From: Elymus sibiricus
Lineage: Eukaryota; Streptophyta; Magnoliopsida; Poales; Poaceae
Length of the DNA stretch: 64,000 nt
Direction: 5' to 3'
Assembly (NCBI GenBank): GCA_039707655.1
Contig: CM077673.1
Span: 268,564,288 to 268,628,287, forward strand
Shown piece after piece: positions 1 through 10,816 of this stretch. The position numbers and the translations under genes were made by a program. Positions within the stretch are counted from its first letter, which is position 1. Every line of letters starts with the position of its first letter. Below the pieces are notes generated by a model. The model was not told the DNA's origin, searched no databases, and saw only the letters and a list, made by a program, of their open reading frames with translations.

Positions 1-2207
1 AGTTCGACCTTGAGCTTATCAATCTCCTTCGCCGAGGCTGCGTAAGCATCGACTTATATCAAGAAACCATGTTGATAGTACGGTAAAGAAGAGTTTTGAT
101 ACTCTAATCTGGCTTACCTTGCGCCTCGTCGAATCTCTTGTTTAGAGCGTCAAGCTCGTCTTCGGAGCTCTTGAGCTTCCAATTTAGCTCATCTAGCTCG
201 GCAGCGTTCGTTGCCGCTGCCGTCGACGAAGCTTGTAACGAACAAAATCATATAACGTTACAGGAGTTTACAACCTCCGAACTGTCACTAAAATGATCCT
301 GTGTCCGGTCCTCTTAAGGGCTGATAGAACGATCCGAACACATATTGACCTGTGCAGAGTTCGGATAAGGATCTATGTTTGACCCCCAGGTAAGTTTTTC
401 AAACTCACCTAGGCCTCGGGGGTTGCCGTGTATATAATCATAACTCAAAGAAATCAATATTTCACAAAATAGAGCATTACATGGCTTACCTAAAAGCCCG
501 TCAGGAGACCGTTGAAGGCCTCCTTCAGTCCGATATCCACGGACTGAATGCTCTGCAGTACCGTATGGGTGCGGTGCTCTCCGGAGATGGAGGCACTTGA
601 CAGAGCCTCCCCCATAGTCGACCACCCAGTGGCTGGCGGCGCCGGCGGTGATCGATTGACCTGATCTCCAACCGAGGATTGAACCAGTGCCTCCGGAGGC
701 ATGGTGCGCTCCGGAGACGACCTTGGAGGTGACTGGACATCACCTTGTCCGGTCTCCTCAGTATCTGGGAGGGGCTTCTCCCCCGGGTCTTCGGCGGCCG
801 AGGTGTTAGCCTCGGCCATAACGTCGTCGCCCCCGCCTCCAGTGTCCGGCTCCAAAGGAGCCTGTTGGGAGGACACCTCCGCAGCGTCCTTCGCGGCGCC
901 CGGAGGAGAGGGGTGCAACGCGGTCCCGCTCTCCGCTAGTTCGGCGGGTGGGGTCTCCCCATCCGAAGACTGATCGGTGGGGAGAACTTGTGGTGGGCTG
1001 GAAGTCACAAAGGCGCTCACATGATTAATCATATTCAAAACTTAGCACTAATGGATCGGAAAGATCTTCGGATCTGTACCTTCGAGGTGGGGGCTTGACC
1101 CTGAGGTTCCTTCGCGGAACCCTCTCGAAGTCCTCGGACTCAGTATCCGAGTCCGAATTATCGTCGGACAGGACCACCTGTGTCCGACGCGCTTTCTTCG
1201 GGTCGGGAGGATCTAAGTCCTCCGGGGCGTTCGATGACGCCGCCCTCTTTCCTGCGAGGGGGGAATCGCCTCCCTCCTCACCCTCATGCTCCTCCACTTG
1301 ATTCGAGGAGGCATGGGTTTCTTCGGACGCAGCCTCTGGCTGGTCCCTGATGCGCAGGCCTGTTCAGCCTGGTTTCTTCTTCTCCTTCTTCTCCAGCGCC
1401 TTGTAAGGCGCCACGACAAGCATCTACAACAGCAGCGGAGACCTGGTGTCTTTGGGCTATGGAACCGGACACTTAATGCCCGTGGCTTTGCTCAGCCATT
1501 CCAGCGGAAGTGATCGGAAAGCACTTAGATTTTCTTCGGGAAGATAAAAGCCGATCTACTAAGACTATGTCATACCTCGGAAGGGAGCTTATCGGCGCGT
1601 AAGCCCTGGTCCTCCCTCTTGGCCGGCCAGTTCTCCTGTGCCTTGAACATCGCCTTCCACAGCTTCTCGCGTGTGGTGCGGAAGAGTTGACGAATCGTAG
1701 GCTCGTCGTCAGTCCGGTAATTCCACATGGGGGAGCTTCGGCGTTGGCAGGGGAGGATGCGCCGCCGGAGCATAACCTGGACCACGTTGGTCAGCCCGAC
1801 TCCCTCCTTGATCATGGAGGTGATGCCCCTCTGCAGGTCATCCACCTCTGTGTCCGACCCCCAGTCGAGGCCCTTTCGGACCCATGAGGTCAATCTGGCC
1901 GGGGGGCCGGACCTGAATTCGGCAGGAGCAATTTTGCCCTCCTCCTTTGGCTCGGTGATGTAAAACCACTCGTTTTGCCAAGTCTTGATGGTGTCGATGA
2001 AGGTGCCGGACGGCCATACTGCACGCGGGAGCTTGCCGATGACTGCCCCACCGCAGTCTGCATGTGCGCTGGCGACACACTTCGGCTTGATGTTGAAGAT
2101 CTTGAGCCACATTCCGAAGTGTGGTTCGACTCGCAAGAAAGGCTCGCAGACGATGATGAAGGCCGATATATGCATGAAAGATTTCGGCTCACGGAGGGGC
2201 TGCTCAT
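1..2207 (-). pseudogene. Antisense spliced gene fragment (PF04195-like) of a Gypsy element
   Basis: This is the downstream part of a minus-strand multi-exon gene of the 'putative gypsy type transposon' family (PF04195). The exon at 2207-1570 carries the family core: a VCEPFLRVEPHFGMW stretch, a WFYI motif and a C-terminal TIRQLFR segment. Further exons lie at about 1297-1080 (acidic, basic patch KKARR), about 1024-490 (Pro/Ser/Glu-rich), 238-118 and 37-1 (heptad-like, probable coiled coil). Splice signals are visible: donor GTACAG just below 1080, donor GTAAGC just below 490, and an 80-nt intron at 38-117 with GTAAGC donor and GCAG acceptor. The N-terminal part is missing because an LTR fragment abuts at 2207/2208. 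In grass Tat-type elements such genes lie antisense between pol and the 3' LTR. Their function is unknown. Exon limits other than the named splice sites are approximate. Confidence 0.7.
38..117 (-). other. 80-nt intron in the antisense gene
   Basis: On the minus strand an exon ending ..GCGCAAG is followed by GTAAGCC. After 80 nt, CTTACGCAG precedes CCTCGGCG. Both flanking exons remain open in a charged coiled-coil-like frame (LDELNWKLKSSEDELDAL before it, SAKEIDKLK after it). Confidence 0.6.
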
Positions 2208-3414
2208 GGAGGGTAGCGGCCGCGAGAGTCCATGAAGGGCTCCACCCACAAAGGGTCCACGGAGAAGCAACCTTGTTTATGCCATCATGGCCTTCGTCCA
2301 CGGAGGACTAGCCTTACTCGGGGTAGATATTCACGAAGTAGGTTATCTCCTTGCCCTTACAAATTTCTTGGTTCAACTCGACAACACGAAGTAGGAGGCT
2401 CCCAAGCGACACCTAACCAATCTAGGAGACACCACCCTCCAAAAGGTAATAGATGTGGTAGTATGATGAACTCCTTGCTCTTGTGCTTCAAAATATAGTC
2501 TCCTCAATCACTCAATCACTCTCTCACAGATTTGGCATGGGTAGAAGATATTGATTGGGTGGAAAGCAACTTGGGGAGGCTAGAAATCAAGATCCATATG
2601 GTTGGAGTGGATGATCTTGATCTCAACACATGAGTAGGTGGCTCTCTCTCTCAGAAAAATGGATGGGGCAAGTGTTTGTATGTTCTGAGTGCTTCCTCTA
2701 CAAGTGAGAAGTGGTGGACGGGTATATATAGGCATCTCCAAAAATCCAACGGTTACAACATTATTTCCCAACTTAGTGAAACCGAAGTGAAAACTCGGTT
2801 GCACCGACTAGTGCAAAATGTGGCAACTTTGGCCTTTTCGGTGAAACCAATATACACAACTCGGTCCTACCGATTTTGGTTTGACCCAGGCAATTCCTCA
2901 CCAAACTCGGAAATTCCGAGTTTAAGAATTAGCTAACCAGAGAGTTGGTCACTGAGTCTCGGTCGTACCGAAACTAGTATTGGTTGTACCAAGTTGCTAG
3001 GGTTTTGGCTAGGTTCTGTCTTAAGCGGAAATCGGTATGGCCTAAATGAGAATCTTGGTGGCGATGAATGATCTTTGGAAAGAGAATTTTGTGGGAGATT
3101 TGATGAGTAATATTTGGTGGCTAATCTCTAAGCACTTGAGCAACCAGATCATCATATTTACCTCACCCCCTTTAGTATAGGCTTTCCTATGGACTCAAGA
3201 GTGATTTCTCACAAAATATAAAATGTAGAGTCTCGTAGCTTGAAGCATTCCCAATCCTATTCCTTTCCTTTCCTTGGGGAGGTTCTCCACACAATCCTTT
3301 AGTCATTCCATCATTGAACTTTTTCATGAGATACTCTTGGTGGAAACATTAGTCCAATGAAATATATGTTCTTATTAATTACCAAAACCACCTAGGGAGA
3401 AGTTGTGCTTTCAG
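2208..3414 (+). repeat. 5'-truncated LTR, same family as the solo LTR at 46061-47559
   Basis: The segment begins inside the LTR at GGAGGGTAGCGG (matching 46351 in the intact copy) and runs to the 3' terminus GTGCTTTCA. Shared landmarks are the paragraph beginning GAGAGTCCATG, the TCCAAGCGACACCTAACC block, the AAATCCAACGGTTAC block and the cluster of CTCGGT..ACCGA motifs. The first 290 bp or so of the LTR are absent. The left neighbour (an antisense gene cut mid-domain) differs from the right neighbour, so the left junction is a deletion or rearrangement and not an insertion boundary. No coding potential. Confidence 0.8.
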
Positions 3415-4738
3415 GCGTGATGTAGCATCTTCAAAGATAAGTGAGGATCCAAATGAGGAGATGTATGCGAAAATGGTAACTTTTGAACAACAAGCCATGT
3501 GCTCCTTCTTCCTAGAGTCTCAGAGTCAGAGAGGCTAGGGGTTACCTTTATTTTTGCCAGTTCAACCCCGCCAGAGAAATCCTGAGAAGAGTCGGCATCA
3601 GCAAGTTTGTTAAAGAGCTGGCCTAAAGAGTCGAGCTCTACCTCATTTGCTTCTTCATTTTCCCTCTCCTCTACCTCCTTTTCAGGAGTGTTGGGAACTT
3701 GATATTCCGTCTTCCGCCATTCATGGCCAGGCTGCAAAATCATAAGCCGGCATGTCAGAAAGTCATGATAAGACAAAAATACGAAAGACATAAAGGAGCC
3801 TACTTACCTCTGGCGCCGGGTTGGTAGCGCAGAACGGAGCTTGGCCAACAATTCCAATATCCTCTATTTTCTCCCCATCTAGGGCCTTGATCGCCTTGGT
3901 CATATCTTTGGGAGTCGGGGTGTTAGCAGAAAACTGCAGCTCGTCTTCTGGGTTGCCAGTATAGGTGCGCACGAGTCGACGGCGAAAACTGAGGGGTTGA
4001 ACCCACCATTCCATCCAGCACCGGGTCAAATCAATGCCCGATAAGCCATGAGAAATCAGAGCATTTATACGAGCAAATAATGGTTTGACTTTCTCCCTCT
4101 CTTCCACTACTGCGAAGTCGCAGAGATTCTTCTTGTAAATGAGCCGGCTGTCACGATAACCCAACAAAGGAAATTGGCCTTCAGGAGAGGTGTCTTTGCA
4201 ATTGAAATAAGTCCTTTGACATCCCTTTGGATGACTCGCCAACTTTATGCTGGCAAAGATGCAGTCCTTACGCTTCTCAATGGTTACGGCCCCACAATCA
4301 ACAGGGGGCATTACCACATTCAGTCTGTTTTGATGAAGTAGAAGAATTCCAGAAACAGATTCACAGTGGGCTCTATTTGAAGATAGACCTCGCAGAAGGT
4401 CTGAAAGTTGCTCAGGTTCAAGATAGATTTTGGTGCTAAGTCCTGGAGGTGCAAGCCATAGTGGTGCAGCACGTCTCGAAAGAATTTCAAACCCGGTGGT
4501 CTAAAACCCCGGGCCACATGAGCGCCAAAGATAACCACCTCCCTTTTTTAGGTTGAGGTCGAACTTCGTCTTCAGAGGCTCTCCACTCAATATGTTCTTG
4601 AGCCGGCAGGAGGCCGACTCGCTCCATTTCCTCAATCCGAAGCTTGGTCATCTATGTCTTGGCCCAGTTCACTTGTTTTTGTTGGTGCAAGGATAGCCCA
4701 CGAGCTGTCTCACCAGTTTTCTTTCCCTTGGAAACCAT
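3415..4738 (-). pseudogene. Antisense gene of a second Gypsy element, PF04195-like, spliced, with stops
   Basis: The minus-strand reading starts with ATG at 4738 (MVSKGKKTGETARG). It continues into a PF04195-type N-terminal domain (LRIEEMERVGLLPAQEH; FRDVLHHYGLHLQDLAP; FCEVYLQIEP) and a central part with a WMEWWVQPL motif. At least two in-frame stops interrupt the first exon, one near 4650 and one near 4500, so it is a pseudogene. A 76-nt intron lies at 3732-3807 (donor GTAAGT, acceptor TTGCAG). It joins ..NPAPE to PGHEWRKTE in frame, and exon 2 is acidic and runs down towards 3560 where another GT donor (GTAACC) follows. This copy overlaps the same protein region as the fragment at 1-2207, so they are two different elements. 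The far end is cut at 3414/3415. Confidence 0.75.
3732..3807 (-). other. 76-nt intron in the antisense gene
   Basis: The minus strand reads CCAGAG then GTAAGT, and after 76 nt TTTTGCAG then CCTGGCC. Removing it keeps the frame (GAG codon, then CCT). Reading through it would append an unrelated hydrophobic tail. Confidence 0.7.
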
Positions 4739-5686
4739 CGTTTTGGAACACATGAGCCGACAGTACTACAGAAGCTAACATACAGTGACGTAAGCCGGCC
4801 GCGAAAGCTACGAACTATGGTATAACATAAGCCAGCTGTGGATACTAAGGCTGGGTAAAAGTTTCCAAACTAATAAGCCGGCTAACATTTCTACAAAGGC
4901 AGCTAAATGACTGAAGTGCTATGAAGAGGTCTGAGCCGGCTATTCTACAAGCTACACGGCCGGTCATGGGAGACAAACATGTTTCGGTAAATTATAATAG
5001 TTCTACAGATCTGCAAAAGGCATTTAAATTGCGGCAAAAATGAGGCATAAACCTAGAAACCTGGTAGCATTACCCTTCGGTGGTCGTGGAGAACGAGATC
5101 TACGTCTAGAGCCTGAATAGATACGTGTTTGATCTAAGGGCATGAGTTGAAGAGAGGTAAACTGGCCCGAAATATTGTCTTAAATCTAAGAAGACCGAAG
5201 AACTCGAAGAACTTGAGGAACGGTGAAGAACTCAAGACCTAATTCACTGACTAGGGTGGATTTGAGGAAGGACTTACAGATCTGATCAGCAGAGGCGGAT
5301 GAGCTCGCGGTTGCGGTCAGGTTCTTGCTTCCCCACGAGTGTTTTGACAGCGAGCACGACGGCGAGCAAGGTTTGGAAGCATCAGAGGCATTCAAACTCG
5401 CGAGGCACCCAGATGAAGAAGAAGAAGAGGAAGAGATGAAGGATAAGAAATGAGCTCGAGCCCCCACTCGACTATTTATAAGGGTAGGGTGCAAAAACCG
5501 AGGCGTCGGACCGAGAAAGGTGGGATATACCGGATTTATGGGGATATGGATATCACTGTTCTGGATCACAGCTTGGATTTGTTATGGCTCTATGACACGT
5601 CACTACAGTAGGATCCAGGCAGGACGAGCAAATCTACTTAAGTATGGAGCTTACCATGCATGCGTCCATGGTAACCTCGGGGCTAA
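4739..5686 (-). promoter_or_regulatory. Promoter and spliced 5' leader of the antisense gene; 3' internal end of the Gypsy element
   Basis: On the minus strand a TATA box (TATAAATAG, 5472-5481) sits in CCCTTATAAATAGTCGAG. A leader exon (about 5445-5276) ends at donor GTAAGT. An acceptor CTGTAG near 4760 precedes the ATG at 4738, which implies a leader intron of about 510 nt. The intron is rich in GCCGGC-type motifs. The plus-strand end (ACCTCGGGGCTAA, 5674-5686) is a purine/GC tract directly before the LTR start, in the polypurine-tract position of a plus-strand element. No protein is proposed from the open frame across the leader exon. Confidence 0.55.
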
Positions 5687-6032
5687 TGTTGGGGATATTA
5701 CCCGAACATAAGCCGGCCAGCCCAGGCCGGCTCATGTCGTGTGGGCCTGGGCGTCAGCCGGCCCATGGAGGGCAAGACCCCACAAGTTTACCAGAATATT
5801 CCACAGGTCCTTCGGGCCGGCTTAGGATTATGGGATGGCTCGAAGGTCTTGGCCTGGGCCGGCTTAGGTAGTGCCGGCTTAGGAAACCTACTCCGATCAA
5901 GAGGAGGTGACGAGCACAACTCGGATTCATTGTAACCCCGGAGGTCTGACTCGTTATATAAGGGTAAGACCCAGGGCGTCCAGGATGATGGATCCAAGTT
6001 AGAGCTCTCGAGAGATAGGTAGCGAAAGCAAC
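5687..6032 (+). repeat. 3' LTR of the second Gypsy element, left part (continues at 28826)
   Basis: It starts TGTTGGGGATATTACC after a PPT-like tract and contains a TATA box (TATATAAG, 5955-5962) followed by AGGGTAAGACC. It is interrupted at 6032 by Element 1, and the GCAAC at 6028-6032 is the target site. It is GCCGGC-rich. The right part resumes at 28826 and ends GTGACA at about 28988, giving an LTR of about 0.5 kb. The 5' LTR and most of the internal region of this element are not in the window. Confidence 0.75.
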
Positions 6033-7426
6033 TGATACATCTCCAACGTATCTACTTTTCCTCACCCTTTTGCCCTTGATTTGGACTCTAATTTGCATGA
6101 TTTGAATGAAACTATCCCGGACTGACGCTATTTTCAGCAGAACTACCATGGTGTTGTTTTTGTGCAGAAATAAAAGTTCTTGGAATGGAACGAAACTTTT
6201 TGGAGATTTATTTTTGAAAATATAAAAAATGCTGGAGCCAAAAACCACCGGAGAGGGGGCCCAGGGTGAGCATCACCCACCAGGGCGCGCCCTGGTGGGT
6301 TGTGCCCACCTCGGGGACCCACTTACCCTATCTCCGCCACTATAAATTCCTAAATTTGGAGGGAAAATGAGAGAGAAAGAATTATCGCGTTTTACGATAC
6401 GGAGCCGCCGCCACCTCCTATTCTTCATCGGGAGGCCAGATCTGCAGCCCGTTTGGGGCTCCGTAGAGGGGAATCTTCGGTCTTCGTCATCACCAACCTT
6501 TCTCCATCGCCAATTCCATGATGCTCCCCACCGGGAGTGAGTAATTCCTTCGTAGGTTTGCTGGTCAGCGAGGAGTTGGATGAGATTCATCATGTAATCG
6601 AGTTAGTTTTGTTAGGGCTTGATCACTAGTATCCATTATGTTCTGAGATTGATGTTGCTATGCCTTTGCTATGCCTAATGCTTGTCACTAGGGCCCGAGT
6701 GCCATGATTTCAGATCTGAACCGTTTATGTTATCATTTCTATATCCATGTTCTTGATCCAATCTTGCGTAGTCATATCCACCTATTACGTGTTATGATCC
6801 GTCAACCCCATAGTGACAATATTTGGGATACTTCGCGGTGATGACCGTAGTTTGAGGAGTTCATGTATTCACCATGTGTTAATGCTTTGTTCCGGTTCTC
6901 TATTAAAAGGAGGCCTTAACATCCCTTAGTTTCCTTATGGACCCCGCTGCCACGGGAGGGAAGGACAAAAGATGTCATGCAAGTTCTTTTCCATAAGGAC
7001 GTATGACTATTTACGGAATACATGCCTACAATACATTGATGAACTGAGCTAGTTCTGTATCGCCCTCGGTTATGACTGTTACATGACGAATATCATCCAA
7101 TGAGTTACCGATCCAGTGCCTACGACCTTTCCACTTATTGCTCTTGCTAAGTTACTACTGCTGTTGCTGCTATTCCAACTGCTACAAAACTATTGCTACT
7201 ACTGTTACCGCTACTGTTACTATTGCTACTGCTATCAAAACTATCATATTACTGTGCTACTGATCACTCTGCTACAGATAGTTAATCTCTAGGTGTGGTT
7301 GAATTGACAACTCAACTGCTAATACTCTCAAGTATTCTTTGGCTCCCCTTGTGTCGAATCTATAAATTTGGGTTGAATACTCTACCCTCGAAAACTGTTG
7401 CGACCCCCTATACTTGTGGGTTATCA
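6033..7426 (+). repeat. Element 1 5' LTR
   Basis: 1,394 bp, starting TGATACATCTCCAACG and ending CTTGTGGGTTATCA. TATA box TATAAATT at 6341-6348. A perfect palindrome lies 41 bp upstream of it (6275-6300). A degenerate CTA/CTG trinucleotide-like tract occupies about 7140-7260. It carries a left palindrome arm and two short segments (about 12 bp each, near 6970 and 7200) that the 3' LTR lacks. Confidence 0.92.
6275..6300. repeat. Perfect 26-bp palindrome upstream of the LTR TATA box
   Basis: ACCCACCAGGGCG is followed immediately by its exact reverse complement. It can form a loop-less cruciform or, in RNA, a GC-rich hairpin. The matching place in the 3' LTR (about 27700) has lost the left arm. 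Confidence 0.9.
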
Positions 7427-7437
7427 AGACCTTTTTC

Positions 7438-7455
7438 TGGCACCGTTGCCGGGGA
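7438..7455 (+). other. Primer-binding site, tRNA-Asp type (Element 1)
   Basis: TGGCACCGTTGCCGGGGA matches the complement of the plant tRNA-Asp 3' end (TGGCGCCGTTGCCGGGGA) at 17 of 18 positions. It lies 11 nt after the 5' LTR. The mismatch is a G-to-A change. An exact copy of the site occurs on the minus strand at 39207-39224. Confidence 0.85.
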
Positions 7456-7504
7456 GCATACCAATATTTGTTGAGTCACTTGGGATTTATATCAATTTAT
7501 CACT

Positions 7505-8508
7505 ATGAAGAATCTGAAGGATCAAATGACTAAGATTTTTCCCTCTACTACGAGGGGAGGTAAGGAACTGCCATCTAGCTCTGCACTTGATTCACCTTCT
7601 GTTATGAGTAAGCTTGCAACACCACCACATGCTAGTAATCCTGATATGTCGCAAGTTATTGATGATGCTACTTCTGCTATGAATGATGCTTATGATGATG
7701 CTAGTACCATGCTTGATGATAATGTGCCACTAGGAGAATTTCTTGATGAACAAATTGCTAGAGCTAAAGAAAATGAAATTGCTGCAACTGATGAAGCTTA
7801 TGAAACTGATTATGATTATGAAACTCTTATTAGTCCTAGCTGTCCTAAGTTTGAAATGCCTAAGATACCTGAAGGTTATGTTATGGAGGAGGAGATAACT
7901 AGAGAAATTCATTCTTGCAAGGATAGAGACGATCTTAAGAAACTGCTATGCAAGTATAAGGAAAAGACTTTGAATGCTAGAATGAAATGTGATCCTAAGT
8001 TTGCTATTTCGCCTATTTGTGTTACCGATAAGGATTATGAGTTCTCTGTCGACCCAGAGTTAATTACTTTGGTTGAATCTGAACCTTTCCATGGCTGTGA
8101 AACTGAAACTGTAGTGGCACACCTTACTAAGCTGAATGATATAGCCACCCTCTTTACTCAAAATGAGAAGATTCACTACTATTATATCCTTAAGTTGTTT
8201 CCCTTGTCATTAAAGGGTGATGCTAAGACATGGTACAATACTCTTGCTCCTGGTTGTGTGCGTAGTCCCCATGATATGATTTACCACTTCTCTGAAAAAT
8301 ATTATCCTGCTCATAAGAAACTAGCTGCCTTACAGGAAATATTTATCTTTGTGCAAAGTGAAGAAGAGAGTCTCCCACAAGCTTGGGGGAGGCTTCTCTA
8401 GTTGCTTAATGCTTTGCCTGATCATCCTCTCAAGAAAAATGAAATACTTGATATCTTTTATAATGGACTAACCGATACTTCTAGGGACTTCCTAGATAGT
8501 TTAGTTGG
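7505..8508 (+). pseudogene. gag: gag, N-terminal and capsid part (Element 1)
   Basis: The reading starts at ATG 7505 (MKNLKDQMTKIF). An acidic N-terminal region is followed from about residue 190 by the capsid-like Retrotrans_gag region (LFPLSLKGDAKTWYNTL, then FSEKYYPAHK). It would build the virus-like particle. The frame is cut by TAG at 8399-8401, where Athila-type Gags continue (GRLL then LLNALPDHPL), consistent with CAG to TAG. The capsid region then reads open to about 8508, where the frame shifts to the next ORF. Codon use is AT-rich, unlike the GC-rich Element 2 nested nearby. Confidence 0.85.
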
Positions 8509-9798
8509 TTGTGTTTTCAGGGACGAACTGTTGAAGAAGCTGAAGAATTATTGAATAACATATTGAAAAATTATGATGATTGGACTCTTCCTGAACCACC
8601 GCCTAAACCTACTACGAAGAAGAGGGGTATCTTATTTCTCAGTCCTGTAGATATGCAAGAGGCAAAGAAATCTATGAAGGAAAAAGGTATTAAAGCTGAG
8701 GATGTTACGAATTTGCCACCTATTGAAGAAATACATGGCCTTGACACACCACCACCTCCACAGGTGGTAGAGGTAAATTCTTTATTAAAGTTTAATGAAA
8801 GTGACATCCCTCACAATAAACCTCCTAGTCAATGCTTATATGAGTTTGATAACTATATTATGAAGCAAGATTATTTCAATGCTCATGTTCTGAAACAATT
8901 GGAATACAATTGTGATATGATTGCTCACTTGAGTGACTTGCTATTTAGAATCAGTAATGATGTTAGAGGTGTAGGAAAGCATGCCTCTATGGTTCAAACC
9001 CAATTAGAACAATTAGCTAAGTCTCAAAAAGAATTGCTTGATGAAATGAATAGTAATATGCATGACTTTGCAGCTAGAGTAGTAACTAGAGGAGGTAGAA
9101 TGACCCAAGAACCACTCTATCATGATAGAGAACCAGATAATGATGTTGAAATAGAGCCTACCCCTGATCTTGATAACCCACAACCTAAAAATAAACGTTA
9201 TGATAAGAAAGACTTTGTGGCTAAGAAACATGGTAAAGAAAGAGAGCCATGGGTTCAGAAACCCATGCCATTTCCACCTAAGCCATCTAAGAAAAAGGAT
9301 GATGAAGAATTTGAGCGCTTTACTAAAATGATTAGGCTAGTCTTTTTGCGTACCCATTTGGCTGATATTTTGAAAATGGCCCCTTATGCAAAGTATATGA
9401 AAGACATCATCACCAATAAAAGAAAAATACCTGAAGCTGAAATCTCAACCATGCTTGCTAATTATTCTTTTAAGGATGGAGTACATAAAAAACTTGGAGA
9501 TCCTGGAATACCAACTATACCTTGCTCCATCAAAAGAAACTATATTAAAACTGCTTTGTGTAATTTGGGAGCCGGTGTTAGTGTTATGCCTGTATCCTTA
9601 TATAAAAGACTTGATTTGAATAAACTAACACCTACTCAAATATCATTGCAAATGGCTGACAAATCAATAGCCATACCTATTGGTATTTGTGAGGATGTGC
9701 CCGTTCTTGTTGCAAATGTTACTATCTTAACGGACTTTGTTATTCTTGAGATGCCCGAGGATGACAACATGTCGATTATCCTTGGTAGACCCTTTTAA
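8509..9798 (+). pseudogene. gag C-terminus and aspartic protease (Element 1), catalytic Asp lost
   Basis: This 429-codon open frame continues gag after a frameshift (EEAEELLNNIL), passes a Pro/Lys-rich linker and a coiled region, and enters a retropepsin-like domain. The active-site segment reads CNLGAGVSVMP where Athila proteases have C-D-L-G-A-S, so the catalytic Asp is Asn. The flap-proximal GRPF motif is present at the end. After the TAA at 9798 homology continues out of frame (NTAGAVIDCN) to about 9975. No RT motif (YxDD), RNase H or integrase follows. The frame is long but the enzyme is probably dead. Confidence 0.8.
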
Positions 9799-10816
9799 AT
9801 ACTGCAGGGGCTGTTATTGATTGCAATAAAAGCAAAGTCACTTTTCATATTAATGGTAATGAGCACACGGTGCACTTTCCGAAGAAACAATTTCAAGTGA
9901 ATGGTATAAATGTTATTGAAGAATCTCTGACCATCACTATTGGAAGTTTTCAATTACCTCTACCTACTACCTAAAAGAAATATGATACACTTATTGTTGG
10001 GGATATGCAAATCCCCATTGAGGTAACTTAGTGTTTTACGAAAGTTCTTCGGGTTCATGCTAATCAGAAGTGGTTGTTAATAAGACTTGATCAACCTTAT
10101 TAATGAATCATTTTTGAGAGGTATGACGTCGATGAATCTAGTAAGCACAACTCTCTGCTCCCACATTTATTTTTCTGTTTTAGTTAGTCAAATAAAATAA
10201 AATGCCATGTTTATCCTGCTTTCTGTTTTCTCCATGCAATAAGAAATGACCCAAAAATAAAAATTCATAGAATGCCCTGAAAATTTAACACGGTTTTTTT
10301 TCCGAATATTTATTAATTTTTGGTGCAAATAACACCTGAGGGGGGTGCACCTGGTGCCCACAATACACCAGGGCGCGCCAGCACCCCCAGGCGCGCACTG
10401 GTGGGTTGTGGGTCCCACGTGGGCCCCCTCACTTATCTCTTTAGCCCACATTGACACCTACCTCCAGCAAAAAATCACTACAAACACCATTTTTGTGTTG
10501 TTGCTCTCAAACCCACGGATTTCGATCTCTTTGCTCGAAGCTCCGTTTTCGAAACTGTTTGGACAGATTGCTACTTGGTATGTGACTCCTCCATTGCTCC
10601 AATTAGTTTTTGTTTTAGTGGGTTATTTTTAGAGTAATTAGCTACTCTTGGTGCTGCTGTAGATGAGCTTGCATGTTGAATTCTTAGAGTTCTAAGTAGT
10701 TTGAATGCTCAATATGGCCTCTAGGCATGCTTGGGAGTAGTTGCTAACAATCTTACAAAGTTTTGTTGACAAATTTTTTGTGGACTAAAAAATTTCAGAA
10801 TTTTTATAGGAATAAA
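9799..10816 (+). promoter_or_regulatory. Spacer with LTR-like hairpin module upstream of the ATHILA ORF
   Basis: 9799-10020 is the decayed tail of the protease frame. 10020-10320 is AT-rich with no ORF. 10333-10412 carries a GC-rich inverted repeat (arms containing CACCAGGGCGCGCC and GGCGCGC..TGGTGGGTTGTG) that resembles the palindrome upstream of the TATA box in this element's own LTRs. It is followed by CACTTATCTCTTTAG, a leader-like stretch and the ATHILA ORF start at 10817. It could serve as a second promoter for ORF2. That role is inferred from layout only. Confidence 0.5.

Noticed and set aside
701..973. Plus-strand frames opposite the antisense gene at 1-2207
   Set aside because: GC-rich shadows of the minus-strand exons; no domain, and the minus strand shows splice sites and a known family.
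5186..5569. Minus-strand 127-codon frame with Ser-rich stretch
   Set aside because: Covers a TATA box and a leader exon with a GTAAGT donor. It starts upstream of the likely transcription start, so it is not a protein.
7438..7455. tRNA-Asp-like sequence, considered as tRNA gene remnants here and at 31246, 33188 and 39207
   Set aside because: Only the 18-nt complement of the tRNA 3' end is present, next to LTRs; no cloverleaf. They are primer-binding sites.
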